64,000 nt of DNA from Trichomonas vaginalis G3 (GCF_026262505.1 NC_067206.1:19055319-19119318); one strand, 5' to 3'; positions 39,621-50,900 are shown, numbered from the stretch's first letter. Made by a program: numbers and translations. The notes: a model not told the origin generated them from the letters alone.

Positions 39621-41090
39621 TCTAACTCCAGACATTTAGCAAATGAAAAATGGAAAAAATAAACAAAAAGCAAATTTTAAACGACATTTTCATTTTTTAA
39701 AACAATTTTAATTAATAATGATAGATATGATAATAATAAATTTAATTTTCAATATTTACATCTAAATTTTGGAAATTAAAAATGAAATACAAATTATAAT
39801 GGATATGTTTTATAAATAATATTAAAAATCATATATATATACAGCTAAATAGTTTAATTATTTGTATAATATTTTCAAACAAACAAAATTTTGGGTAGAT
39901 TTGATGCGAATTTCGCATAAGTTGGAGGTTTGGAATTGATACGGAATCAAACGATTCTTGACATCAGGCAGTTAATTTTATATCATACAATATACCAAAT
40001 ATCTTGATCACATTTCGGTGTTTACAACTTTTTTCGTTGTTTACAACTTATTTCGCATACTCTATTTATTTGTTCAATAGCTCGATTTAGCCAATGTAAA
40101 TTTATTTGATCGAATATTTTCTTATTCATTAATTTTTTGAACTTTTGAAACAAACCGCAATAAAATTGTGAATCACTATTTTTATATGAGAGAAATTTGA
40201 TAATGAGTAAGCTTGTATAGTATTAAAGAATACTTTTAAAATGTAATTCATTGAATATAAATTTATTTATGAAATTTGAACTAATTTATTTGCGTTTTGA
40301 CTTTAAGATTATATAAATTTTAGAAAAAAATATGTTTTGAATTGTTTTCAAAATAAAGATGTTTTAATTAATATATTTTGATAATCCTATATCTCTGGAA
40401 ACATTTTAATTAAAAAAATATTTTTAATTAGGAAAATATATAAGGATAGGTTGCCAAGTACTGTTAATTTTTGCCTTTGTAAATTTATTTGGTCGTCAAA
40501 TATCCTTTGTCACTTTTCATATTAGTTCACTTGATTCATTTCGTCTTATGATAATATTATATATAACACGAGAATTAAAATTGATTTAATGCGAAAAAAT
40601 CAAATTTTGATATTGACCTATGATATACCAAATGTTCCTGGTAAAAAAACGATATGTCATAAAAATTTAGTTAACCTATCGATTTTTTACCAGTGAGAAA
40701 TTTAAATATATAAGCATTTGTTACGGAAGTATAATTACATTTTTTATGAATATGTGTTGAAATATGAATGTGGAATCAATAATGGAGCTGTCGTGACTTT
40801 CTCGCAATCTCTTGATCTTCCTGGAAGGGGGCCCTGACCTCGAGAAAGGAACCCCTTCCCGGTCTTTCTGGGACAATAACAATCTTATTGCCAGCACATG
40901 TGCTTTTTTAGATCTTTTCAATCATAGTTCTACAATTAATAATAACATATTATCTCTCCCTCCCTGACTTTTTCTCCCATTTACTTTTTTTAATATTAAT
41001 TTATTTTTTTCTTTAAATTTATTATTCCTTATTTTCTCAATCACAACATTTTAACTTTAAAAATTATTCAAATAAATAAAAACACTATTT
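39621..41090. other. AT-rich gene-free stretch with an orphan transposon end
   Basis: No convincing gene. At 40523-40552 the text 'cacttgattcatttcgtctt' then 'atga' matches the right end of element I (60830-60857: ccaccatttcgtcttatga) in the same orientation; no left partner was found. A GC-richer patch (40780-40875, with gggggccctgacctcgagaa) stands out from the surrounding AT-rich DNA, with no recognised identity. Confidence 0.45.
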
Positions 41091-42114
41091 ATTAATAATA
41101 TAATTTATCGAATTTTCCATGTCTTTTTTCTCACAATCTTTATCATTAGCTGGATGTTTCTCACCTCCCCTTTGATTTTCTCCCTGAGAAATGTCGTTTT
41201 CAGTTAATGATATCATTGGAACCAATGAAAATTTCGTTATTAATGAACGAAAACCAGATAAAACAGATGACAACGTGTTTCTTGGTGATGGATCTTTAGA
41301 TGAAGCACTTTTCTTTTTCTTCTTTGTAGAAAGTAAGTCGAGAAGGTAGATGAAACATATATATCTTATCTCTATTGGAGCTAATAAAGAAGCAACTGGT
41401 GATCAAGGAACAAATTACACAAAAAAATATGAAATTAACCATTTGATGTTTTCACTCTTTTCCTATTCTTATGCGCATTATAGTGGTGCTACAAGATCAT
41501 AATAAATCTTAGTTTCATCGTATCAAACACATTATTCCTGAATTTTAGAATAGGGTTCCTGAAAATCTGTAAAAAATTGAGAATTTTCTTAAAAAGTGCC
41601 GCAGATTTTCAAGTGTACTCGATAGTTATATGATTAGTAATATGCAGTATAAGGAAATTACAGGTGTCAACCCAGAATCTGTTTTGAGCTACAATGCCTA
41701 TAAATTGTAAATGTTCTTACATTTTTCACAAACAAATTTATGAACTTGCATTAATATTAGATTCATTATCTCCGTTTCCTACGAGGAGATCCATTCTTGA
41801 TAATTTCAAATGCGAAAGATATTAATAATATCTTGTTTACTCGAAGCAAATTGTGCAGTATTTCTTTTGAAGGATATGTAATACCCACTTCAACAGAGCT
41901 AAAATTTTTCAAAATGCAAACTAGTTGTGGAAATTTTAGAACTTCGCACCATACTTTCATGGTAATTTTTTGTATTTATTATATACATATATTGAACGAT
42001 CTATATATTCGGCCATTTTTAGGGCTTCCAAAGTTTGAAAAAAAAATTTACCGTGTCACCGTAGGGGCTAAAAAATGATACACTCCTTATTTGTAATATG
42101 TCCTTTTTCCCTTT
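41091..42114. other. AT-rich stretch without recognisable genes
   Basis: Only short open frames (at most 93 codons) with low-complexity translations. 42040-42072 has 'accgtgtcaccgtaggggct', similar to 5898-5918. It ends in a C/T tract in which element C was inserted. Confidence 0.4.
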
Positions 42115-42129
42115 TTCTTCTCTTTATCT
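42115..42129. repeat. 15-bp target duplication of element C, left
   Basis: 'ttcttctctttatct', repeated exactly at 53546-53560. Confidence 0.9.
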
Positions 42130-42240
42130 TGTTCCGTACGGAAAAGGTTCCTTAGAAAAAGTGATACTTACTCTTATTTTTCGCGGCAAAATTGGAAAGG
42201 TTTTTTAATAAATTATTTATAATATGTGAGGGATTATATT

Positions 42241-42254
42241 AATTTTTATTCATT
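42241..42254. repeat. 14-bp target duplication of D1, left
   Basis: 'aatttttattcatt', repeated at 43890-43903. Confidence 0.85.
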
Positions 42255-42383
42255 TGTAATGCATGAAAATTCGGTTCACTTCATTTTTGACACTTTACAT
42301 ATCGGATGTATTATCTAAGAATTATATTATAAAATAATAATTTTGTGTTTTATAAGTTTATTTGTATAAATTGATTCAAAAAA

Positions 42384-42728
42384 ATGGAAAGACAAGAAGT
42401 GGATCTATGCGAATTTACAGGAAAGGACTTCAAAAACGTTCTTCAAGTAAATGGCATTCAACACCATCGGATAGAACCTTACACACCACAGTTAAATGGT
42501 AAAATACAACGTTTTTGGCAAACAATCTTTTCGGCTCGCCCAGATTTTATCGAAATAAGAGAATTTTTACCTCACGCAATAGAAGAATACAACACAGTAT
42601 GGGTTCATACAGCTCTTAAAGATCTTTTCGGTGGAAAACCTACTCCAAAATCAATTTGGGACCAGGGTCCTAAATGGACAAAGGACTTAAACCCAAATCC
42701 TGAGTTCGAAATACAGCCTCGTAACTAA
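42384..42728 (+). pseudogene. C-terminal half of an integrase-core transposase
   Basis: 114 readable residues. 'VLQVNGIQHHRIEPYTPQLN' then 'GKIQRFWQTIF' carries the third catalytic residue (Glu in the usual 'NGKIERFW' is Gln here), followed by 'EYNTVWVHTAL' and 'PTPKSIWDQGPKW'. The two Asp blocks are absent. The Gln at the Glu position would abolish catalysis even if the rest were present. Confidence 0.8.
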
Positions 42729-43204
42729 AAATAAAGTAAAAATACGAATAAACATTTTATTATAATTTAAATAATTTTTTTATTCATAAAGTAATACGAT
42801 ATATAGCTAAGCTATGTAAGGATATTCTGATGCTGAGAGTTTAAGAACTTTAAATTACGTATAGAAAAAAAATTCATTTAATATTTTGTAACATTTTTTA
42901 AATTGATAGATAGTTAGATTTTGTAGGGGAAGGTAAGATTCTTTGTGGTAATAATGGTCGTTGAAATTAAAAGAATGTAAGATTTGTGGAGAAATTGTAT
43001 AAATTTGCATAGTGTTAGATTCAGAATAGGAGCATATGAGCCAGTGATTGTGTCTAATGTTTTTAAGGTGCTAATTGGAAGTAGAAAAGAAAAAAATTTG
43101 TTGCAATAACATCATATTGCAAAAAAGTTTTAAAATATGATGTATGAATAAGAGTATGATTGGTATAGATTTGGGTTGTATAAATGTGATTGAACAATTG
43201 TTAA

Positions 43205-43585
43205 TGGAAAGTTCAAAAACTTGGGTGCAATCAGTTCTGATTGCACCCAAGTTTTTGAACTTTGTATAAGGAATTGTTGGCTATGATGTACTGATCATGA
43301 ATCAGTACATCATAGCCAACAATTCCTTCCCAAATAGCGGGAAACTTTGTCTGAATAGTTTAACATTCAGACAAAGTTTCCCGCTGTCAGAGAGGGAATG
43401 GAAGGGTAAGAGGTATATATTCATAATGTATACCTCTTACCCTTCCATTCCCTCGAGAAAGTTCAAAAACTTGGGTGCAATCAGAACTGATTGCACCCAA
43501 GTTTTTGAACTTTGTATAAGGAATTGTTGGCTATGATGTACTGATCATGAATCAGTACATCATAGCCAACAATTCCTTCCCAAAC
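43205..43585. repeat. Hairpin array 5 (in D1)
   Basis: Six consecutive hairpins in the order D-A-B-C-D-A. D: arms 'gttcaaaaacttgggtgcaa' (43210-43262 and 43459-43512). A: 'ttgttggctatgatgtactg' (43267-43327, 43517-43577). B: 'gcgggaaactttgtctgaat' (43337-43386). C: 'gggaatggaagggtaagagg' (43391-43455). Arms 20-28 bp, nearly all perfect. Confidence 0.95.
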
Positions 43586-43969
43586 AACCCGAAATTTGTC
43601 TGATTCCACACTAATTTTATTAATTTATCTAAACTTTTATCCTCGTCTACAATTTAATCATCAATAATTATCTCTTGTTCTATTTCACTATTATATATAT
43701 ATATATTTATATGATTTGATTTAAAAAAAATAAATAAATAAATTAATAAATCATTTACTCAAATATATCAAAAGTTTTATTTTTATATATAAAGATAACT
43801 ACTTTTAAAAAAAATACCCTATATATTTTTGCCATGTAAACTTGTCACTTTTGTCAGAAGTGAAGTGAACCGAATTTTCATGCACAACAAATTTTTATTC
43901 ATTAAATAATTAAAAAAAGGTTCATTTGGGGGAAAAGAATTCAAAATGATTGTTTTAGATGTGTTTTAT

Positions 43970-44280
43970 TTGGAATTGAAGGGTGAGAGGTATATAGTAT
44001 GCCTATATGCCTCTTACCCTTCAATTCCAACTCTAAATAGGAGAAACTTTGTTTGGATTTTATCTTATGCAAGCAAAGTTGCTCCCATTTAGAGGGGGAA
44101 TGGGAGCCTACCAGGCACTGATACATAATCAGTGCATTGTAGGCTTCCATTCCCTCGAGAAAGTTCGAAAACTTGGTCGCAATTGCATCTGATTGCGACC
44201 AAGTTTTCCAACTTTCTGGTAGGAATTGAAGGGTGAGAGGTATATAGTATGCCTATATGCCTCCCACCCTTCAATTCTAT
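43970..44280. repeat. Hairpin array 6a (in C)
   Basis: Five hairpins in the order C-B-A-D-C. 43971-44029 (ggaattgaagggtgagaggt), 44036-44091 (ggagaaactttg, imperfect), 44094-44156 (ggaatgggagcctaccaggc), 44158-44216 (agttcgaaaacttggtcgca) and 44221-44279 (ggaattgaagggtgagaggt). Confidence 0.92.
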
Positions 44281-44454
44281 CAATTTTATTTATTTTATTT
44301 AAATGTTAAATTTAAATGTAAAAACTTAAATTTTTTTGATTTAATATTAAATATACATTTATAATAATATACCTTTCTTATATACGAAAAAAAGAGATCT
44401 GACATTGTGTCAGATCTCAGTAAAAGTGACATTTACCTGTCAAAAAATAGAATG

Positions 44455-44782
44455 AGTTTAAATAATTAAAATTGAGGGTGAGAGTAGTATTGTATGAAAT
44501 AATATCTCTCACCCTCCAATTCATCCTATGGCGCCGAAAAAAATTTTGGTGAAATGCGACCACATTTCACCAAAATTTCTCGGCGCCATATAGAGAACTA
44601 GAGCCTGTGAGGTACTGATACTATCCATGTACCTCCCAGGCTCTAGTTCCAAGCCAAAATGGCTAAAAATTGCCCGCAATTGTTCACATTGCGGGCAATT
44701 TTTAGCCATTTTGGCTGAGAATTGGAGGGTGAGAGTAGTATTGTATGAAATAATATCTCTCACCCTCCAATTCATCCAAAGG
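44455..44782. repeat. Hairpin array 6b (left subterminus of A)
   Basis: Hairpins 44473-44524 (aattggagggtgagag with 'tagtattgtatgaaata' centre), 44527-44591 (tatggcgccgaaaaaaattt), 44594-44652 (gaactagagcctgtgaggta), 44654-44717 (agccaaaatggctaaaaatt) and 44720-44776. This is the four-member set E-A'-F-C', the inverted counterpart of array 7. Confidence 0.93.
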
Positions 44783-45519
44783 CTAATATTTTCTACATTT
44801 CCATAACATTCATTTCAACGGAAACTCATTCAAAATTCTATATATTTAATTTTTCAATCTTATTCAATTTCATATTCAAAATTAATTTGAATTACATTCA
44901 AAACATTTATACCTTATTAGTAACATAATATCATTTGTTATCAATATACCAATTCGGCTGTTCTAATTTTGGATTCCCATTCATAAATTGATCAATCTAT
45001 ATTGAAACCTATTCAAATTATTTTCTTATTGATAACATTTTATTTTTATTTGTCTTCAACTATTCATTTATTTTATCATTATTTTTCGATTTTTTTTAGT
45101 TTCAAATTTTTTATTATCTTTATTGTTTTTTATTTTTCTAATTTTTAAAAATTTCTACTTAGAATCTTAATCTCGTTTTATTTTTCAATAAAAATTCATG
45201 TTTACCAATATTCAATCACTTTTCTCGTTCCCCAAATTTTTATTTTATCTTAATCGTTACTAATTTCTAACACATTCTTTTATAAAAATTATTCTGATCG
45301 TAATTTTAATTTCGCCATTGTAGTTATTCACTAATTTTTAGTTCATTGTTGTTTTCTCATTGTCCAATTTTGTTTTCTTCACTTTAAAGATTTTTTTTTA
45401 AAAAAATTACAATTTGAATTCAACTTTTGTGAAAAATATTTTTTCAATAATATCTTTCAAAATTATTTATATTTTCTATATTTTATTCAATTGTTCACAA
45501 TTTATTATTTATTCAAAAT

Positions 45520-45745
45520 TCATTCTCTTGGATATTTATACCCAAATAGACTTTCACTGGCTAGAGCAATCTCTAACCAGGTTACACCAACATCAAAAGC
45601 TATCGTTGCTATTGACTAATGTTCCACTCAGCGATGGTACATCACGTAATTGCATTAACAAGTTAACTTACTACAAAAGCCTTCTGTGCTTTCGTCTTAT
45701 TACTATCGAAGAGTTTTACAAGCACTCGTCCAGAGAATTTACAAG
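45520..45745 (+). pseudogene. N-terminal fragment of an integrase-core transposase
   Basis: Translation gives 'QIDFHWLEQSLTRLHQHQKL' then 'LLLTNVPLSDGTSRNCI'. This matches the family's N-terminal region (compare 'LIDINWIQSAIEQINQGQKL ... LSNVQLTDGRIIPSI' at 57249). The reading is cut at 45750 where the left terminus of element B begins. Confidence 0.7.
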
Positions 45746-45869
45746 TTTATGTTATATACGAAAACGATAAAAACAGTTTGACAGAAAAGTGACAACTTTA
45801 CGTGTCAAAAATATAAAAAGTGATATTTTATTCATCATTATCTTCTTCATAATTTATTTCATATTCTTC

Positions 45870-45888
45870 GTCTTACCAACAAAAGATG
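45870..45888. repeat. 19-bp direct repeat (left)
   Basis: 'gtcttaccaacaaaagatg', repeated exactly at 46998-47016. The pair brackets the expanded hairpin array 7 and the right end of A, so it is probably the target duplication of whatever brought them into B. Confidence 0.85.
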
Positions 45889-45894
45889 GGAATG

Positions 45895-46860
45895 TGAACA
45901 ATTGCGGGCAATTTTTAGCCATTTTGGCTTGGAACTAGAGCCTGCGAGGTACATGGATAGTATCAGTACCTCACAGGCTCTAGTTCTCTATATGGCGCCG
46001 AGAAATTTTGGTGAAATGTGGTCGCATTTCACCAAAATTTTTTCGGCGCCATAGGATGAATTGGAGGTGAGAGATATTATTTCATACAATACTACTCTCA
46101 CCCTCCAATTCCCAGCCAAAATGGCTAAAAATTGCCCGCAATGTGAACAATTGCGGGCAATTTTTAGCCATTTTGGCTTGGAACTAGAGCCTGCGAGGTA
46201 CATGGATAGTATCAGTACCTCACAGGCTCTAGTTCTCTATATGGCGCCGAGAAATTTTGGTGAAATGTGGTCGCATTTCACCAAAATTTTTTCGGCGCCA
46301 TAGGATGAATTGGAGGGTGAGAGATATTATTTCATACAATACTACTCTCACCCTCCAATTCCCAGCCAAAATGGCTAAAAATTGCCCGCAATGTGAACAA
46401 TTGCGGGCAATTTTTAGCCATTTTGGCTTGGAACTAGAGCCTGCGAGGTACATGGATAGTATCAGTACCTCACAGGCTCTAGTTCTCTATATGGCGCCGA
46501 GAAATTTTGGTGAAATGTGGTCGCATTTCACCAAAATTTTTTCGGCGCCATAGGATGAATTGGAGGGTGAGAGATATTATTTCATACAATACTACTCTCA
46601 CCCTCCAATTCCCAGCCAAAATGGCTAAAAATTGCCCGCAATGTGAACAATTGCGGGCAATTTTTAGCCATTTTGGCTTGGAACTAGAGCCTGCGAGGTA
46701 CATGGATAGTATCAGTACCTCACAGGCTCTAGTTCTCTATATGGCGCCGAGAAATTTTGGTGAAATGTGGTCGCATTTCACCAAAATTTTTTCGGCGCCA
46801 TAGGATGAATTGGAGGGTGAGAGATATTATTTCATACAATACTACTCTCACCCTCAATTT
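45895..46860. repeat. Hairpin array 7: 250-bp tandem repeat of four hairpins
   Basis: A four-hairpin cassette of 250 bp is repeated head to tail almost without change (units start near 46123, 46373 and 46623; a partial one at 45895). Each cassette holds F (agccaaaatggctaaaaatt), A' (gaactagagcctgcgaggta), E (tatggcgccgagaaattttg) and C' (gaattggagggtgagagata). Near identity of the copies indicates recent expansion. Confidence 0.95.
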
Positions 46861-46997
46861 TAATTATTTAAACTCATTCTATTTTTTTGACATGTAAATG
46901 TCACTTTTACTGAGATCTGACACAATGTCAGATCTCTTTTTTTCGTATATAAGATTTATACATATTCCATAATGGAAAATTCTACAATTGCATTGAA

Positions 46998-47016
46998 GTC
47001 TTACCAACAAAAGATG
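46998..47016. repeat. 19-bp direct repeat (right)
   Basis: See 45870-45888. 42 bp of unmatched sequence lie between the right end of A (46955) and this copy. Confidence 0.85.
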
Positions 47017-47061
47017 AGATCTTGTTGAATCGATACTTGGAAGAACAAGAAATTACACAGA

Positions 47062-48060
47062 GTAATGGCTCTACTCCTCGTAATAGCGCACAACAACAGC
47101 TCAGACCCAGCAATGGTACATCTCCTCTTAGTAGTGCACAACAACAGCTCAGACCCAGCAATGGTACATCTTCTCTTAATAGTGCACAACAACAGCTCAG
47201 ACCCAGCAATGGTGCATCTTCTCTTAATAGTGCACAACAACAGCTCAGACCCAGCAATGGTACATCTCCTCTTAGTAGTGCACAACAACAGCTCAGACCC
47301 AGCAATGGTACATCTCCTCTTAGTAGTGCACAACAACAGCTCAGACCCAGCAATGGTACATCTCCTCTTAATAGTCCACTGCAACAAAGCAGCAACAGCA
47401 ATGGTACATCTTCTCTTAATAGTGCACAACAACAGCTCAGACCCAGCAATGGTGCATCTCCTCTTAGTAGTGCACAACAACAGCTCAGACCCAGCAATGG
47501 TACATCTCCTCTTAGTAGTGCACAACAACAGCTCAGACCCAGCAATGGTACATCTCCTCTTAGTAGTGCACAACAACAGCTCAGACCCAGCAATGGTGCA
47601 TCTTCTCTTAATAGTGCACAACAACAGCTCAGACCCAGCAATGGTACATCTCCTCTTAGTAGTGCACAACAACAGCTCAGACCCAGCAATGGTACATCTT
47701 CTCTTAATAGTGCACAACAACAGCTCAGACCCAGCAATGGTACATCTTCTCTTAATAGTCCACTGCAACAAAGCAGCAACAGCAATGGTACATCTTCTCT
47801 TAATAGTGCACAACAACAGCTCAGACCCAGCAATGGTGCATCTCCTCTTAGTAGTGCACAACAACAGCTCAGACCCAGCAATGGTACATCTCCTCTTAGT
47901 AGTGCACAACAACAGCTCAGACCCAGCAATGGTGCATCTTCTCTTAATAGTGCACAACAACAGCTCAGACCCAGCAATGGTGCATCTTCTCTTAATAGTG
48001 CACAACAACAGCTCAGACCCAGCAATGGTACATCTTCTCTTAATAGTGCACAACAACAGC
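47062..48060. repeat. 48-bp coding minisatellite
   Basis: About 20 head-to-tail copies of a 48-bp unit (aatggtacatctcctcttag / tagtgcacaacaacagctca / gacccagc). Variants alternate at 'ggtaca/ggtgca' and 'cctcttagt/tctcttaat'. Because 48 is a multiple of three and the unit has no stop in several frames, long open frames exist on both strands; only the integrase frame continues beyond the array. It resumes at 51146 after element E. Confidence 0.95.
48046..48060. repeat. 15-bp target duplication of E, left
   Basis: 'gtgcacaacaacagc', repeated at 51146-51160. The sequence also occurs in every 48-bp unit, so alone it is weaker evidence, but its position exactly at both element ends is as expected. 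Confidence 0.75.
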
Positions 48061-48419
48061 TGTAATGCATGAAAAATAGCGTGACTTCATTTTTGACAGT
48101 TTACAAATGTAAAGTGTTGCATCCTTAAAAACTTGGAAATATATACATTCATGAATTATCTTGTATATTAATTGAAAATCCATAAAACCCTAACAATATT
48201 TTTTCTTAAAAAAACTATAAAAATATAAATAAAATTAATCGTTAAATAAAAATATTTGATATTAGAATTTTATTGGAAAAATAAAAAACTGAGTGCGGGA
48301 CAAATTTGTCAGGTGTCACTTTTTCAATAACCTTAAATTACGCTTTTCTAATTTTTTTAAAAAATAACTTTAAATCATATTTGAAGAAATTATGTCTATG
48401 ATATATGTTTTATGCTAGA

Positions 48420-48872
48420 ATCTTGGAGTTTTCATGCACTACACAAGAGCTCCAAGGTTCCAAGAGTGAATGCTCAATAGCAATTATAGAGATGTACCTT
48501 TTCAAAATGACTTTTACTGATTAAATTTAATCAATAGAAGACATTTTGAAAAGGTACCTCTACAATTAGATATACAAGAGATTCAAAGCTTCATTTCAGA
48601 TAGATTTGAAACTTTGAAACTCTTGGTAGATTTTGAGTGAATGCTGACAATCATCTTTGAGAAGGTTTTCTTAAGAAAACCTTCTCAAAGAGGTTTCTCA
48701 GGAGCCCTGAGGCTCCCTTTCGTAATGATTGGGAGCCTTGGGGCTCCTGAGACGAAGAATGGCTTCGCCGAATCTTTGATCAGCAGAGGCCAAATGAAAA
48801 GGCCTCTGCTGATGGATTCTCAGGAGCCCTGAGGCTCCCTTTCGTAATGATTGGGAGCCTTGGGCTCCTGCA
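48420..48872. repeat. Hairpin array 8 (in E)
   Basis: Hairpins at 48422-48456 (cttggagtttt...), 48493-48560 (gtaccttttcaaaatg), 48570-48624 (agagattcaaag), 48659-48688 (gagaaggttttctt), 48697-48751 (ctcaggagccctgaggctcc), 48779-48813 (atcagcagaggcc) and 48819-48869 (ctcaggagccctgag again). This is a different sequence class but the same back-to-back design. Confidence 0.88.
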
Positions 48873-49144
48873 GCAGAGTATCGCTCCGCTCCATTAAATT
48901 TTTTAAAAAAAGTGCCGTGTGGCAAATTTGTCCTGTTCCCTAAAAAACTTAATATTTTAAAGAAATACTTAAATACTTGAATGTTTTAACTTTTACATTA
49001 TCATATAGACTCTCAAATTATTGATTGGAAACGGTTTGAGGGTTATCAATTTAAAAAAAATTGTGAGATTTTTAGATTTTTGGCAATGTTAAACGGTTAA
49101 TTTTTTCTAAAAAAAATTATTTCGAATTTCCGAAATTTTTGACA

Positions 49145-49345
49145 TTTTGGCTGAGAACTATGGTCTGCGAGGTACATAGATAGAATCAGTACCTCGCAGA
49201 CTATAGTTCTCTATATGGCGCCGAAAATTTTTGGTGAAATGTCGTCGCATTTCACCAAAATTTTTTCGGCGCCATAGGAAGAATTGGAGGGTGTGAGATA
49301 CTATTACATGCTATAGTACTCACACCCTCCAACTCCCAATCAAAA
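49145..49345. repeat. Hairpin array 9 (in E)
   Basis: Hairpins 49152-49213 (gaactatggtctgcgaggta), 49214-49279 (tatggcgccgaaaattttt) and 49282-49338 (gaattggagggtgtgagata). These are three members of the A'-E-C' set. Confidence 0.93.
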
Positions 49346-49924
49346 TCGCATAAAATTTGCTACTTATCTTCAGATTACCTCCCATTATAAAATATATCAT
49401 TGCTATCTCATCGTACTATACTTCCACCCTATTGTATTTAAAAATATAAAATTTTTTGATAATATATTTTTATATCTTGAATTTTCAAACAATATATTCA
49501 CAGATAATATAATGGGAAATCTATCTCAACCTAGCCTTAAAGTACCAAACTCCTGCTTGCATTCTCACTCACAAATATTAAACATCCATCTCCAAAAAAC
49601 TAAATTCTTCACAATTTTTTTAAAATTGAGAACATAAAAAACGTATGCATTCAATAATTTAAGATACTAACAAATATTAAAAACTTCAAAATATCAGATA
49701 TTAACGTTTTTCAATTGAAAAAATATCATTTTGCTTTTCAATTCGAACATAAATCTTAAATATTTTTAATTAATATCTGATTTACAGCATTATTATCCTG
49801 TAATAAACAGAAATTCATCAAAAGTGACAGCTCTCGATTTTTTGACATTTGTAAATTCTAAATTGAATGAGAAAAATGAAATAATACTAAGCATAATACA
49901 ATATTCTAGATTTAATTATAATTA

Positions 49925-50900
49925 GGAAAAAGTTAGTTTTGAGAGTACTTTTCATAGGCATATAGAATGAAATCTTCTGAAAAATAATATCACATAAACT
50001 CATATTATTTTCTAATATATAACTATTTTATATAAAAATCAAATTCAATGATCTTAAAAGCGAAGGATAAACCTCAAAATTTACGAATATAATGAGTGGG
50101 AATATAATGCTTATCTATCATAAAACCATATGAAATATCAATTTTTGCTTTACGCCTAATTTTTTGACGACAATTAGCAAAAAATGTTAAATGTTAACAC
50201 TCAGTCCATTTGAATATGAAAAATAAAATTGACTTTGATTAAATGTTTTTATTTATCATGCAATTCTTCTTGCGACCAAAGATTTGAATAAAATTTCAAA
50301 AAAAGATAGCTTAAAAAATAATATACGGTAGTGTTTACTAATAGATGAATAGTATATAAATTCTATTGAAATGGATTTGATCCAAAAAAATATATAAAAT
50401 TTGATCATAAATAAAATCGTTTTAAATTACTTCCTCATTTAAATTATAACAATTATTTTTGGTTTTATATTTTTTTGGATCAAATCCATTTTAATAGAAT
50501 TTATATACTATTCATCTATTAGTAAACACTACCGTATATTATTTTTTAAGCTATCTTATTTTTTGAACTTTTATTCAACTCTTTGGTCGCAAGAAGAATT
50601 GCATGATAAATAAAAACATTTAATCAAAGTCAATTTTATTTTTCATATTCAAATGGACTGAGTGTTAACATTTAACATTTTTTGCTAATTGTCGTCAAAA
50701 ATTAGGCGTAAAGCAAAAATTGATATTTCATATGGTTTTATGATAGATAAGCATTATATTCCCACTCATTATATTCGTAAATTTTGAGGTTTATCATTCG
50801 CTTTTAAGATCATTGAATTTGATTTTTATATAAAATAGTTATATATTAGAAAATAATATGAGTTTATGTGATATTATTTTTCAGAAGATTTTGTGTTCTT
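49925..50900. repeat. Long palindrome in E (arms ~450 bp)
   Basis: The left arm (~49945-50400) and right arm (~50465-50890) are near-perfect inverted copies; for example 'ggtagtgtttactaatagat' at 50336 pairs with its complement at ~50515. The ~65-bp centre is AT-rich. No coding capacity. It may have arisen by hairpin-ended replication or by inverted duplication. Confidence 0.9.

Larger units (their letters stand above)
42255..43889 (+). mobile_element. Integrase-core transposon D1 (1635 bp)
   Basis: Ends TGTAATGCATGAAAATTCGG and, complemented, TGTTGTGCATGAAAATTCGG, continuing with 'ttcacttca' on both sides. It carries a C-terminal piece of integrase (42384-42728) and hairpin array 5 (43205-43585). 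A near-identical but internally deleted copy (D2) is at 59184-60044. Confidence 0.9.
44376..46955. mobile_element. Element A: paired inverted ends with hairpin-array subtermini
   Basis: Left text (tcttatatacgaaaaaaaga, then gatctgacattgtgtcagat, then gtaaaagtgacattt) recurs as its complement at 46855-46955. Each end continues inwards into the same set of hairpins (44455-44780 and 46050-46850). No target duplication was found. The left terminus of element B (45750) lies inside this interval while B's right terminus is far outside, so A and B interleave; see findings. Confidence 0.6.

Noticed and set aside
40780-40875. GC-richer patch as an RNA gene or host promoter
   Set aside because: No cloverleaf or known RNA box could be drawn and no gene follows.
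43205-43585. CRISPR-like array
   Set aside because: Hairpins are adjacent, have no unique spacers, and sit inside eukaryotic transposons; there are no cas genes.
45988-46803. Repeated 71-98 codon open frames on both strands
   Set aside because: They are the 250-bp hairpin cassette translated; the same text appears in non-coding elements with frame-breaking differences.
46982-48072. Long open frames on the minus strand and in another plus frame over the 48-bp repeat
   Set aside because: The repeat unit is a multiple of three and stop-free in several frames. Only the frame with 'NGTSPLSSAQQQLRPS' leads into a recognisable catalytic domain after element E.
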